Assembly (NCBI RefSeq): GCF_014303395.1
Contig: NZ_CP060298.1
Span: 992,001-1,056,000, forward strand
DNA from: Nakamurella sp. PAMC28650
GTDB taxonomy: Bacteria > Actinomycetota > Actinomycetes > Mycobacteriales > Nakamurellaceae
DNA length: 64,000 nt
Direction: 5' to 3'
Below, one piece after another: positions 30,473-43,325 of the stretch; position 1 is the first letter of the stretch; each line of letters opens with the position of its first letter. The position numbers and the translations under genes are program-made. Below the pieces are notes generated by a model. It was not told the DNA's origin and searched no databases. It saw nothing but the letters and a program-made list of their open reading frames with translations.

Positions 30473-30841
30473 ATGGAGTCCGATCTACCTTGCCACGTCT
30501 GGTGGGACGAGCAGCACCGGATCGCCCGCAACGATTGGAAGCCAGGATCCGTCTGCGACCTGGACGGCGCGCGCAAAGTCACTGCAGCGGTCGGCGCGTT
30601 CGGCCGGGGGGCGGTGCCGGTGCTGGTGGATATGCGTTACCTTGCCAAGGCCGATCGGGCGGCCCGCGAACACTTCACCGGGCCGGACGCACAGGCCACT
30701 GCGGTAGCCCTGCTGGTGGCCTCAGCTGTCAGCAGGGTGGTGGCGAACTTCATCATCGGGCTGCAGCGCATGCCGGTGCCGACCAGGATGTTCACGGACG
30801 AGAGCGCTGCAGTCAGCTGGCTCGGCGAGAACCTTGGGTGA
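30473..30841 (+). CDS. STAS-like small protein
   Basis: A 122-residue cytoplasmic protein resembling STAS/SpoIIAA-fold proteins of actinobacteria: strand VPVLVDMRYLAKADRAARE, a conserved LLVASAVSRVVANFIIGL helix and C-terminal TRMFTDESAAVSWL. Such proteins often sit beside signalling enzymes. Its TGA overlaps the start of the diguanylate cyclase gene by eight bases, so they form a coupled pair; a partner or regulatory role toward the cyclase is inferred. GGAAAGG lies six bases upstream of the ATG. Confidence 0.7.
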   Translation: MESDLPCHVWWDEQHRIARNDWKPGSVCDLDGARKVTAAVGAFGRGAVPVLVDMRYLAKADRAAREHFTGPDAQATAVALLVASAVSRVVANFIIGLQRMPVPTRMFTDESAAVSWLGENLG

Positions 30842-32063
30842 AGTCGACATCGATAGCCGGATCGACGCCATCATCTCCCTCCTGACTCGTCTTGCGGCCG
30901 GCGAACTGAGTGCCCGGGGTGAGATGTCCGAGGCCGCCGACGAGATCGACGCCATCGTCACCGGGGTCAACATGCTGGCGGAGGAGCTGCAGGCCAACCG
31001 AGACGAGATGGAGAGTCGCGTCCTGCAGCGCACCGTCGAGCTGCAGGAACTCAACATCGACATCACTCGACTCACCGCGTTGGGTAACCTCCTGCAGGCC
31101 TGCGATACCGTTGATGAAGCCCTCGACGCGATGAAGGTGTCGCTCACCAGCCTGTTCGCTGGGCTGTCCGGAGTGGTGTACCTCTACCGCGCTTCCCGGA
31201 ATGTACTGGAACCGAAGGTGATGTGGGGGCGCGTCTCCGAAGTGCACCCACTGCTGCCGCAGGATTGCTGGGGATTGAGACGCGGCCAGCCGCACTCGGT
31301 GACGGCGCTCAACCCGAGCCTGATATGTCGCCATCAGAAGCAGCACACCGGCAACGGCATCTGCGTACCGATGTCGGCGCATGGCGAGACCAGTGGGCTG
31401 TTGCACCTGACCGATGACAGCTCGATGCCGACTACCTCTGGCCGATTGGCCGGCACGCTGACTGCTGCGAAGACGAGCCTCGCATCAGCAGTCAGCGAGC
31501 AAAGCGCCCTCGCCCTTGCCAACCTGGAACTGCGCGAGACGTTACGGTTGCAGGCGGTGCGGGATCCGCTGACCGGCTTGCTGAACCGCAGGTTCGTCGA
31601 TGAGTGGATTGGCCGTGAGGTCGGCCGGACCGACCAATCCGGCCGGTCCTTCGGGGTGATCATGGCCGACATCGACCACTTCAAGCAGGTCAACGACATG
31701 CACGGTCACGACGCGGGGGACCAAATGCTCAAAGCGGTGGCCGAGGCGATCCGTTCGTCGCTGCGGCCCGGCGACCTACCGTGCCGTTACGGCGGCGAGG
31801 AGTTCCTGCTGCTGCTGGCCGACGTGAACGAGCAGGTACTGCTCGAACGGGCCGAGCAGGTTCGTGTCCGGATCGCTAATCTGCAGATCCCGCATCGCGG
31901 TGGCACCCTTTTGAACGTCACCCTCTCCGCCGGGATCGCTCTGTACCCGCGGCACGGTGCGACGGCGTCGGCGGTGATCGACGCCGCCGACAACGCCCTG
32001 TACGCAGCGAAGCGGGGCGGCCGCAACAGAACCGCGCTCGCCCAGCGCCCACCGCTCGATTGA
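30834..32063 (+). CDS. Diguanylate cyclase (HAMP-GAF-GGDEF)
   Basis: A 409-residue soluble enzyme that should make c-di-GMP from two GTP. Residues 1-65 look like a HAMP-type helical unit (LLTRLAAGELSARGEMSEAAD) without a membrane segment, followed by coiled coil; about 85-230 a GAF-like sensor; about 242-402 the GGDEF domain with DPLTGLLNRR, MADIDHFKQVND and active-site GGEEF at 320-324. The inhibitory I-site RPGD (311-314) lies five residues before it, so product inhibition is expected. TTG 30834 is the likeliest start, overlapping the STAS-like gene. No EAL domain. Confidence 0.88.
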   Translation: MGEVDIDSRIDAIISLLTRLAAGELSARGEMSEAADEIDAIVTGVNMLAEELQANRDEMESRVLQRTVELQELNIDITRLTALGNLLQACDTVDEALDAMKVSLTSLFAGLSGVVYLYRASRNVLEPKVMWGRVSEVHPLLPQDCWGLRRGQPHSVTALNPSLICRHQKQHTGNGICVPMSAHGETSGLLHLTDDSSMPTTSGRLAGTLTAAKTSLASAVSEQSALALANLELRETLRLQAVRDPLTGLLNRRFVDEWIGREVGRTDQSGRSFGVIMADIDHFKQVNDMHGHDAGDQMLKAVAEAIRSSLRPGDLPCRYGGEEFLLLLADVNEQVLLERAEQVRVRIANLQIPHRGGTLLNVTLSAGIALYPRHGATASAVIDAADNALYAAKRGGRNRTALAQRPPLD

Positions 32064-32777
32064 CCCCCGGACGCTCAGTCATATCAGCAGCCCCGCACCC
32101 GCTTGCCCATAGGCCGCCCGCTGCGGTTGTTCCGGGCCGTCTCATCTCCCCTGATGGGGAGCCGGTGTTGTCACCGGTGGCTTTCTTCGGGAAGGCGGGT
32201 GCGCCAGGGCAGAATCCTTCATCGGTTCTGACGGTTTCAGCGTCGAGTTCGATCGGTCTAGGTGACCTCGAGCCCCGGGCCAGGGTGGGGGCGGACCGCG
32301 AACCCGCACGTGCCGTTCCGTCTCCCTCATGGAATGCGCCAGCGGGAGCTACCCGCACTGCCGGGAGTTGTGAAGATCTGCTGTCGTTGGTGCGATTCCC
32401 AGCCGGCCGGCCCGGTGCACTGCTGATGAGTGAGCAGGTCAGCAACACCGAGTGGGTTCAGCGGACGGTATTGAGCGCCGTGGCGTTGGGTACGCCGGCG
32501 CCCGCGTCGACAACTCAAGCGTGACCTACTCCCCGGCGGGGAGCAGGTGACATCCAACCCAGTGTCGGTGTGAGCGTTCACTTCGGTCCTGACATTTCCG
32601 GCCGGCTGAACTGCCGAGTGCCGATGTCACCCCTTCGATCATTGGACGGACCGGGCGATGACGAGGCAGGGGTGGGCCGTGACCTCAGCCTGCTGTGCTC
32701 AGCCCTCAGCGGTTCACCGTCCGAACGCGGCTATCTGGGCCTGCCTGGATGGCCGCCGACGCCCACCCACGATCTAA
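32064..32777. other. Intergenic region after the cyclase gene
   Basis: Holds two short GC hairpins (CTCCCC/GGGGAG around 32148-32163 and around 32527-32541) that may terminate transcription. A GTG frame at 32570 runs up to and into IS1380 at 32779 and could be a truncated small gene; I do not recognise it. Confidence 0.4.
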
Positions 32778-32778
32778 G

Positions 32779-34459
32779 CCTCGATCAGTGGACCTGGTCG
32801 GTTTCTGACCGGCGTGGAAACTGAAGAAAGTGTCCTTGACCTGGGACAATCGGTTTGTTGAGGACCGGATTGGTGCGGATCGGAAGGACACTTTCGGTGA
32901 GATTGTTGCACGCCTGGAAACCAGATGCAGCGACGTTCGACGATGAGAATCTGGTGTCGGCGGCGGGACTGGTCCCGGTGCTGGCGTTGGCCGAACAGAC
33001 CCAGCTGCCGGACCTGGTTGATGCGCAGGTCCGGTTCGACTCCGAACGGATCGCCTCAGCGGCGGCGAACCCCGTCGGGAAGATCATGTCGATCATCGCC
33101 GGGATGCTGACCGGCGCCGACTCCATCGCCGATCTGCAGATCATCCGCTCTGGCGGATCGCAGAAACTGTTCGGCGCGGTCTACGCACCTTCGACATTGG
33201 GGATGTTCCTGCGGGAATTCACCCACGGACACACCCGCCAATTGTCGGCGGTCCTGGCCCGGCACCTGCTGGCCCTGACCCGGCGGACCGGGGTGCTGGC
33301 CGGCATCGATGTGCAGGCGTTCATCGACATCGACTCGCTGCTACGACCGGTCTACGGACACGCCAAACAGGGCGCCAGCTTCGGGCACACCAAGATCGCC
33401 AACCGGCAGGTGTTGCGCAAAGGACTCTCACCGCTGGTCACCACCATCAGCACCGCCATGGCGGCGCCGGTGATCGCCGGGGTCCGCCTGCGGGCCGGGA
33501 AAGCCGGATCCGGACGGGGCGCCGCCTTCATGGTCACCGAAGCGATCAACCTGGCCATCGCCGCTGGTGCCAAGCCGGCGACCATACTGGTCCGCGGCGA
33601 TTCGGCCTACGGCTACAGCGATGTCATCGCGGCGGTCCTGCGAGCCGGCGCCAAGTTCTCGTTCGTGCTCACCAAGAACAAAGCAGTCAACCGGGCCATC
33701 GGCGCCATCCCCGCTGATGCGTGGACGCCGGTGCGGTATCCCGGCGCCATGCAAGACCCGGACACCGGGCAGTGGATCTGCAGGCGCCGAAGTCGCCGAA
33801 ATCAGCTACACCATGCTGGCCGGCACCGACCGAGCGATCACCGCCCGGCTGATCGTCCGGCGGGTCAAGGACCGCAACCACCTCGACGAACTGTTCCCCG
33901 TCTGGCGCTACCACCCGTTCTTCACCAACAGCACCGAAACGGTGACCGCCGCCGACATCACCCACCGCCAACACGCCATCATCGAATCGGTGTTCGCCGA
34001 CCTGATCGACGGGCCCTGGGCCCACCAGCCCTCCGGCCACTTTCCGGCGAACTGTGCCTGGACCATCCTGGGCGCTATCGCCCACAACCTGCTCCGCGCC
34101 GCCGGCACCTGCATCGACACCGCCCACGCCGTAGCGCGCGGCGCGACGCTGCGCCGCCGGGTGGTCAACGTCCCCGCCCGGATCGCCCGACCCCAAGGCC
34201 GCCGCATCCTGCACCTACCCACCCACCACCCCCACCAACGTCAGTGGAAACGGCTACGGGACGACGTATTCGACCCGCAGGATCGACAACCCAGCGCAGC
34301 CTGACACCAACCACCCGGCCGAAAACGCCGCTACCGAAGGAACAACGGGCACGCCGGCATCAGGCCAGCCGATAACCCACGCCCGCGCCAAGACCGGTAC
34401 CAAAATCGGCACCGATCACCCGAACAAGATCATCATCCAAGCAGGTCCACTGATCGAGG
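32779..34459 (+). mobile_element. IS1380-family insertion sequence, type 3
   Basis: A 1681-bp element with perfect ends CCTCGATCAGTGGACCTG on both sides. CTAA occurs at 32774-32777 and at 34460-34463, a likely target duplication (one extra G on the left). Distinct from copies 1 and 2. Confidence 0.85.
32897..34304 (+). pseudogene. IS1380-type transposase with frameshift
   Basis: The N-terminal two-thirds (RLLHAWKPDAATFDDENLV, FIDIDSLLRPVYG, LVRGDSAYGYSD) read from GTG 32897; near 33775-33790, after GQWIC, the frame changes and continues as AEVAEISYTMLAGTDRA, with HAIIESVFADLIDGPWAH and the usual VNVPARIARPQ end, stopping at 34304. One base is gained or lost; otherwise the gene is complete. 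Inactive unless the shift is an assembly error. Confidence 0.85.
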
Positions 34460-34588
34460 CTAAATCCCTACGGGTGGCTGGGGTCGGTTCGGCCGGCATC
34501 GGTTGTGGGGGGACGGTCGCGGTGTTGGGCCCGCTTGGTGGTCGGGGCCGGGGGGTCTGTGAGGTCGGTTTCCGGCCCCTGGGGGCCG

Positions 34589-35138
34589 TCAGCTGGTGGC
34601 CAGGGTGGCGACCGCATCATCCAGAATCGTCGAATCAAGGGCCCGGCGGGTCTTGCCCTTGATCGCACCGGTCTCGGCGACCACCGCCTTGACCGCATCG
34701 AAGATCCGGTTCGGGGACTGGGAGGCGGCCAGCCGGCGTCGCCAGTACGTCAACGTCGTCGGATGAAAACGCCGCCGCCGTCACCGCCAGGCCGCACGCG
34801 GCCTCCTACCGCAGGTCGAAGGTCACCGCATCGACGGTCTCGCTATCGGACAAGCCCTGCAGCGCCTGCAACGTCAGCACCGAAGCCATCACATCCACCG
34901 GCAGCGAGGGCCGCCCAGACCCCGACGGGAACAGGTCCGCGAACATCGCATCCGGGAACAACACCCGACGATGCACCGCCAGGAACGCGAACACGCTGCC
35001 CGGCTTCAACAGATGCGCGGCCACCGACTCCACGTCCACCAAGTCCCGCTGCACCTGATCGCTCTCATCAGGCAAACACAATGGCATCGATCCGCTCTTC
35101 CAACGGGTCGAAATCGGGGCGCCTTTCGGAGTCCTCAC
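34589..35138 (-). pseudogene. IS1182-type transposase remnant
   Basis: The N-terminal domain (SVFAFLAVHRRVLFPDAMFADLFP, VDVMASVLTLQALQGLSDSE) is readable from 35138 to 34806, where TAG replaces the expected Trp codon after TFDLR. Beyond it the family sequence continues (AACGLAVTAAAF, then after an extra T in TTTT another frame: TYWRRRLAASQSPNRIFDAV, ending at 34589). The central and C-terminal catalytic parts are absent. A decayed, immobile relic. Confidence 0.8.
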
Positions 35139-36332
35139 ATCGGCTCAATATTTCAGGTCGACGGGCCCATCAAGTGCCAAGAGCCACCATGGTGTTCGGC
35201 GTCACCGTCACCAGCTCACCCATTCAAGTAGCATTATTGTATCCCAGCTTGGTTTTCAACCGAAGGAGTCTCCCATCATCTCGATCTCGTCGTCTGAGTG
35301 CGTCCTGACCACCCTGGCCGTTGACGTAGCCGACCTCGATCACCCGGCCGGCGACTCCTACTGTGCTTTGCTGCATATGGCATCACCTGGGCCGGCGACA
35401 ATTCTGACGTTGCCTCTTGTCGACGGGCGGCCAGCGGATCGGCTGGTCCTGACCAACAAGCACTCAGCGGGCACCTCAGGTCAGCTGTGGCACCTGGAGA
35501 TGTCCGGCGGATCGTCCCCCACGGTGTACCGGCAGCCGGCCCAGCCGATCGCCTTCGCTGGTTACCCCCGGCAGCGTGCCGAGAAATCTCGTTCAACCAA
35601 TTGAGATAGGGCGGCGCTTCGATGGGGCCAGCCACGAAGGGCAAGGCGGCCCTGGTCGATTCGAGCAGTCCTGCGGCCGGCATTTGTCGGAGCACCCCCG
35701 CACCCTGAAAAGGGGTCTGACATCACGAAGCTTCGCAAGCCAGAACGGGGACACAGATGACGTGGCCGCCTACGGTCAGTTTTTCATGGCCGCGGACAGC
35801 CCGCCAGCAATCACTTCTGTCGACGGTTCTCTTGCGGTACAAAACCGATTCCGAGGAGAACGCTCTACGTAACAGATTTCCCGCCTGCAGCCGCTATTCC
35901 CGATTCACCCCATGGTTCTTACCCTCGCCCCGGCATGATCGGTCGCGGTTTCGGATCAGGACGGGTCCGCGGGGGGCTGGACAGATGTCAATCATCGGTG
36001 ATCTGCCCGCATTGCTGGGGAACAGGTAGCGGCGTCTCGCTTTCCCCACCCGGGTGTATCGAACTACTCACTGTCTTCGGTTCTTACCCTCCCGCCTGCT
36101 CACTGACGCGATGCTGGTCGGTGTACTACGTCGGACCCCACGCTCACTGACACCGGTCAGCGGCTGTCTGTTCCGACGCTGTGGTGGCGACCGCCGAGCT
36201 GTCTGGCCCTCTGGTCCACCCGGATTCGGGCCTCCTGCCCGGCCCAGGGCTCCTGCGGTCAAAGGCAAAACGTCCAGGTCCACGCAACGGCAGACCTAGA
36301 CGTTGTGCTCACGCCGGAAATCCTAACTCGGG
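35139..36332. other. 1.2-kb region without confident gene
   Basis: A plus-strand frame from about 35270 to 35604 has coding-like composition (LTLPLVDGRPADRLVLTNKH, SGQLWHLEMSGG) after GAAGGAG, but lacks a standard start at the right place; it may be a broken gene of unknown function. Positions 35761-35795 resemble the repeated IS21-like terminus at 63340-63381. The remainder shows nothing recognisable. Confidence 0.4.
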
Positions 36333-39015
<2,683 letters not shown>

Positions 39016-39022
39016 CCCCCGC

Positions 39023-39051
39023 AGTGTGACCTCATTTCTGGATCAAGTCAA
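39023..39051 (-). promoter_or_regulatory. furA-katG promoter
   Basis: On the minus strand TTGACT (complement of 39046-39051) and CACACT (complement of 39023-39028) are 17 bases apart, a good vegetative -35/-10 pair. The transcription start would fall just before ATG 39015, giving a nearly leaderless transcript; the AT-rich spacer is a plausible FurA box. Confidence 0.6.
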
Positions 39052-39324
39052 GAAAAGAACCGGGGAAAGATCTGCCAGTTCTCTTGAGCCGGAGGGCCGC
39101 GTTCGCCATTGCATAACGGGCCGGCGCACTCTCGCCTGATCGTGCAGCCAGATCACCGGCGCACAGGCAGATACAAAGTGGGCCGACCCCCGCCACCGGC
39201 GACGCTTCGCCGAGGCCACGGGCGGACTGCATACCGGGTGCACCAACCGTGGGACTCCACCACCACCACAGATCCTGTCGCTGCACCCGAACTCACCGTT
39301 TCGGTGTTTGTCAAGGGGTTTAAG
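39052..39324. other. Intergenic region upstream of furA
   Basis: About 270 bases; no gene or clear repeat seen beyond the furA promoter. Confidence 0.5.
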
Positions 39325-39700
39325 CCTGGATCCACCGACCCGGGTCGGGGGTTGATCCTTCTCGGGGCAAGTTGATCTTGCCGTCGTGGGGCGTGGTTGA
39401 TCCGCCGGTGTGCCAGCTGTCCGGTGGGGCGTGTTGATTTCGGGGTGATGCTGGGGGTGGTTGTCCGGGTGCGTCAGCGGGCCCATTTTGGTGGTGGGCC
39501 GCAGGCCCGGGTGAACAGCAGATCCCATCCTTGCTGCCAGGGCCCGTTGGTCGGCAGGTGCAGGGTCAGGGTGTTGGCGGTGCCCGAGACCCGGGTCGGG
39601 ACGTTGATCAGGGTCCGGCGGATCGTTGCGGTGGTGGCCTTGGTCGAGGTCCCTTGCGCGATGGTCGCGGCGGCGCGGGTGAGACATCCCATGGCGAATG
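39325..39700 (-). pseudogene. IS1380 remnant: transposase 3' end and terminus
   Basis: The terminus CCTGGATCCACCGACC starts at 39325, similar to the IS1380 type-3 end. Positions 39474-39700 on the minus strand encode the transposase C-terminus (TKATTATIRRTLINVPTRV, HLPTNGPWQQGWDLL). The gap between holds several TTGATC words. The element is cut by IS110 on the high-coordinate side. Confidence 0.75.
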
Positions 39701-39703
39701 GTG

Positions 39704-40966
39704 TCAAGCTGCGGTGGTCTGCGCGACAGCTTCGTGATGCTGCCAGGCGGTGTTCTCGTCGTAGAGGGTCCCGGTCTTGATGCAACCGTGCTGGATGCCT
39801 ACGAGCCGATTTGCCAGCTGCCGGAGCGCGGCGTGGTGACCGATGTTGCGGGCGCGCATCGCGTCGTAGTAGGCCCGGGCGCCGCGTGAGCCGCTCAATG
39901 CGGAGTAGGCCTGTTGATGCAGCGCGTCACCGAGTCGTCGGTTGGTGGCAAACCTTGCCAGGACCGTGGTTTTCTTGCCGGAGGCTCGGGTGATCGGGCT
40001 CTGCCCGGAGTAATTCTTGCGGGCTCGGGCGTTGGCGAACCTGGTCTTGTCGTCGCCGAATTCTCCGAGCACACGGGCGGCGAGGACGATGCCCAGGCCC
40101 GGCTGGCTGAGGTAGATCTCAGCGGCCGGGTGGTGGCCAAAATTTTCTGCCACCACCTCGCCGAGCTGCCGGATCTGCTCGTTGAATGTCATCAGCATCG
40201 CCACGTGCGCGGTGACGACCGCCGCGTAGGCGGCTTCGGTGGCCAGTGGTTGGCGCAGCGCTGGTGCTCGTAATAGGGCCAGGAGAGCGTCGGCTTTGTC
40301 CTGGACGTGATGGCGACGTGCGGCGGTCAGCGCAGAGACAATCTGGCTGCGGGTCAGCTTCTTGGCGCGCTCTGGGTCCGGTGCCCGGCCTAAAAGGAGA
40401 AGACTGTCGAGCGCCGTCAAGTCTGAGAAAGCCTGCACTGCAATGGGAAAGAACTCATTGAGCGCGGATCTCAGGCGAAGTTGCTGGCGGGTCCGTTCCC
40501 ACACTGCGGTCTGGTGGGCGCGGGCGAGCAACTTCACCGCATCAGCCAGGTCGCTGTCACCGGCGATCTGGCGATGGTGGGCCCGGTCCAAACGGACGAT
40601 CTCGGCCAGCACGTGCGCGTCTCCGGCGTCGCTCTTGGCGCCGGAGGTGGAATAGCGTTCCCGGTATCGCGCCGAGGACAGCGGGTTGATCGCGAACACC
40701 TGGTAGCCGGCTGCACGAAGTGCGGTCACCCACGGACCGCGGTCGGTTTCGATGCCGATGATGACCTGTGCGGCGGCTTCATCGGCCGGCAGTTCGGTCC
40801 ATTCCGGTGGGGCGTGGGCGGCGAGCACGGCGTGCAGTCTGGTGACCCCCTCCAATCCTTCCGGGAGTCGGATCTTGGCCAACTTCTTGCCCGCATCGTC
40901 CTCCAGTTCTATGTCGTGATGGTCCTCGGCCCAGTCGTCCCCGACGAACAGCATGCGGTGCCTCAT
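39704..40966 (-). CDS. IS110-family transposase
   Basis: A 420-residue DEDD transposase of the kind now known to be guided by a bridge RNA. RuvC-like domain: FVGDDWAEDHHDIEL, IIGIETDRGPWV, SDAGDAHVLAEI; the C-terminal transposase domain holds SQPGLGIVLAARVLGEFGD and the catalytic-Ser region NYSGQSPITRASGK. ATG 40966 or 40954. Appears intact. It sits between two IS1380 fragments, consistent with insertion into an IS1380 element; IS110 elements make no long target duplication, so exact ends are unresolved. Confidence 0.9.
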   Translation of the reverse strand: MRHRMLFVGDDWAEDHHDIELEDDAGKKLAKIRLPEGLEGVTRLHAVLAAHAPPEWTELPADEAAAQVIIGIETDRGPWVTALRAAGYQVFAINPLSSARYRERYSTSGAKSDAGDAHVLAEIVRLDRAHHRQIAGDSDLADAVKLLARAHQTAVWERTRQQLRLRSALNEFFPIAVQAFSDLTALDSLLLLGRAPDPERAKKLTRSQIVSALTAARRHHVQDKADALLALLRAPALRQPLATEAAYAAVVTAHVAMLMTFNEQIRQLGEVVAENFGHHPAAEIYLSQPGLGIVLAARVLGEFGDDKTRFANARARKNYSGQSPITRASGKKTTVLARFATNRRLGDALHQQAYSALSGSRGARAYYDAMRARNIGHHAALRQLANRLVGIQHGCIKTGTLYDENTAWQHHEAVAQTTAA

Positions 40967-41189
40967 CTCCTGATGGTGCTCGAGCCGAACCGGTCGACAG
41001 CAACCCAGCAGACCCTGCAACCTAATGAAAGTGCTCACGCCGAAGCGGGCACGACATCCCATCAGCAGTCCGGCTGCCGGCAACCGGCGGGCGCACGGTC
41101 TCACCCAAGGCTTCATCCCCTTGATCAGGGAAGGCCAGGTTGAAGTGAGTGCTGTCCCGCCGGCTGCTGCCACCACCGATCCTTCCAGA

Positions 41190-41300
41190 GGAGAGGTTCG
41201 GCTGATCTCATTAGGTTGAAAGCGATGCACGCCAACACCAACCATGCAGCGTTGGCTGTGAACCGTCCGGACGTTATCTCGAGCTGGAGCCGTCGGCGGG
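41190..41300 (-). pseudogene. IS1380 transposase fragment fused to TnpC
   Basis: A short stretch (ITSGRFTANAAWLVLACIAFNLMR) is the conserved block upstream of the IS1380 C-terminus. It is in frame with the truncated tnpC and separated from the other IS1380 part (39474-39700) by IS110. Confidence 0.7.
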
Positions 41301-41604
41301 GCTGTGAGCTGGGAGGATGCGTCGTGGACGGTGTTGAGGTGTCGGAGGCGTGTTGGGGCGGCGGCGGCGGTGCGGGCGCGGTCTTTGCGGGAGTTTGTTG
41401 CCGGAGCCGGTCGATTTCTGCGCGTAGGTTCGGTTGGGCGTAGAGCCAGGAGCGGGACACGCCGGCTTCGCGGGCGACGGAGTCGAACGTGACGGGCGCG
41501 GCGTCGGCGGTGATCCGTGTGAGGGCGGCCTCGGCCTGGCGGCGGGTCTGGCTGGCTCGTTTCCGGGCCGCTGCGAGTAGGTGCGCGGAGTTGTCAGATC
41601 GCAT
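41300..41604 (-). pseudogene. tnpC-like (DUF6262) gene, truncated
   Basis: The third gene of a Tn554-type transposon. ATG 41604 begins RSDNSAHLLAAARKRASQTRRQ, followed by the helix-turn-helix TFDSVAREAGVSRSWLYAQP and a coiled-coil start (RAEIDRLRQQ), as in TnpC/DUF6262 proteins that assist the TnpA/TnpB recombinases. After a proline-rich stretch it runs into IS1380 sequence at about 41300, so the C-terminal coiled coil is lost. Confidence 0.78.
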
Positions 41605-42407
41605 CGGAGCCTCGTCGTGAGGTGGGAGATAGGTTGGTGGGTGGGGTGTTTGGATGCCTTCGATCATGCGGTCGAGGTTGGTCAGGACTTGTTGGTTCAT
41701 TTGGGCGACGCGGGAGTGGCCGACAGCCTGGCAGGTGTTGATCAGGGTGAGGGTGCGGCCGCGGTGTTCTCGTAGTTCGGGCAGGAACTCCGGTCCGGTG
41801 AGGAAGACCGGGCAGGTCAGGCAGGCGTTGGCGTGCGGGCAGCTTTTCTGCACCGGGAGTCCGCAGTAGCCGTGCGGCAGTGTTTGGGTTGCGATGCCGT
41901 AGCGGGTTTTCGCCCATTGCGCCTGTGCGAGTGGGCCGTCGGGGTCAAGGGTGACGTGTTCGCCGTTGATGTTGACCTTGGTGGCCTGTTCCCAGCGTCG
42001 CCGAAGGCGTCTGGTCGGTGATCCGGGCGTAGTGGGCGGTCATCTGGGTTGATTCGTGGTCCAGCAGCACCCGGACGACTTCCTGCGGGACGTCGCGGTT
42101 GATCAGTCGGCAGGCGAAGGTGTGACGCCATTGATGGGGAGTCAGATGCACGGGATCGCCTTGTTCGTCGCGGATGTCGCAGACCTTCAGCCAATGCAGC
42201 ATCATCAGTCGGTAGCTGTAGTAGGTCATCGCGCGTTGCCCGTTGGCGTTGCCGGTCAAAGCGGGGAACAGGTGCGGGTGGGCGCCGGGCCATTGTTCAG
42301 CGACTATTGTTTGCTGCCTGCAGATCTCGGTTTCTAGTTCCTCATCGATCGGCACGGCCGCCTCGCGGCGCATCTTGTGGTTGACGTATCGCAGGTAGGG
42401 GGCGCCC
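41605..42407 (-). pseudogene. tnpB-like recombinase, 3' part
   Basis: The catalytic C-terminus of a large tyrosine recombinase: HQWRHTFACRLINRDVPQE, LLDHESTQMTAHYARI with the nucleophile Tyr. After ITDQT a one-base shift (about 42000) moves the frame to RRRWEQATKVNINGEHV, continuing to the Cys-rich SCPHANACLTCPVF end typical of these proteins. Removing ISAs1 and one copy of its 10-bp duplication joins this precisely to the 5' part at 45337 (reading GQGAPYLRYV). Confidence 0.85.
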
Positions 42408-42557
42408 CAGGGCCCCGGCAAAGTCGGGTTGACAATTCTTGAGCTGCGGCGATGGGTTGCGACACGCCGGGAGGGGCGGTTTGCGGGTGGGCGTGGCCCA
42501 CGGTGATGATCATGAAGGTTCTTGAGGCCACTCACTCACAGCCAAGGACCACGCCCG

Positions 42558-43325
42558 ATGTCATCATCACCCAGGTATACCGTCGTTGACCAATTCGACG
42601 AAGATGAGTTCCCCGACATCCCCACGGCGCCGGCGGCGTTGCTCCGAGCCCTGCGATCGGTTCCCGACCCCCGCAGCGCGCGCGGCCGCCGGCACGGCTT
42701 GTCCACCATTTTGGCGGTGGCCGCGTGCGCGGTGATCGCCGGTGCCCGCTCCTTCGTCGCCATCGCCGAATGGGCCGCCGACACCGCACCAGCAGTATTG
42801 GCCAAACTTGGCGTATCCAGTGAGAGACCCTGCGAGTCGACGATCCGGCGAACCCTGAACAGGATCAACGCCGACGGTTTGGATGTCATCGTCGGGACCT
42901 GGGCCGCTGTGGTCGCCACCGCGTCGAAAACATTTCAAGTGATCGCAGTCGACGGCAAATCGGTCCGGGGATCCGCCGTGGCCGGCGGCCGGTGCCGACA
43001 TCTGCTCTCAGCGCTCACTCACACCGCAGGCCTGGTCCTGGGGCAGTTGGACGTCGATGTCAAAACCAACGAGATCCCCATGTTCGCCGAGCTTTTAGAC
43101 AACATCGAGTTGCTCGGTGCGTTGGTCACCGCCGATGCGATGCACTGCCAGAAAATCCATGCCAAGTATCTCGTGGAGCAACGCGGAGCGCATTACCTGC
43201 TCACCGTGAAAGGTAACCAACCGACGCTGCGGCGGCGACTGGCCCAACTCCCATGGAACGACGTCGACGTCACCGACACCCAGAAGGACCGCGGACACGG
43301 ACGGATCGAGAAACGAACCCTCAAG
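42558..43325 (+). pseudogene. ISAs1-family transposase, 5' part
   Basis: Starts ATG 42558 (SSSPRYTVVDQFDEDEF). Family features: LRSVPDPRSARGRRHGL, FQVIAVDGKSVRGS with catalytic Asp, ALVTADAMHCQK, LLTVKGNQPTL. The frame breaks at RIEKRTLK, where the IS66 inverted repeat begins; the rest is at 44885-45284. Confidence 0.9.

Noticed and set aside
39043..39687. 214-codon minus-strand frame
   Set aside because: Pro/His/Arg-rich shadow frame; the real relic here is the IS1380 C-terminus in another frame.
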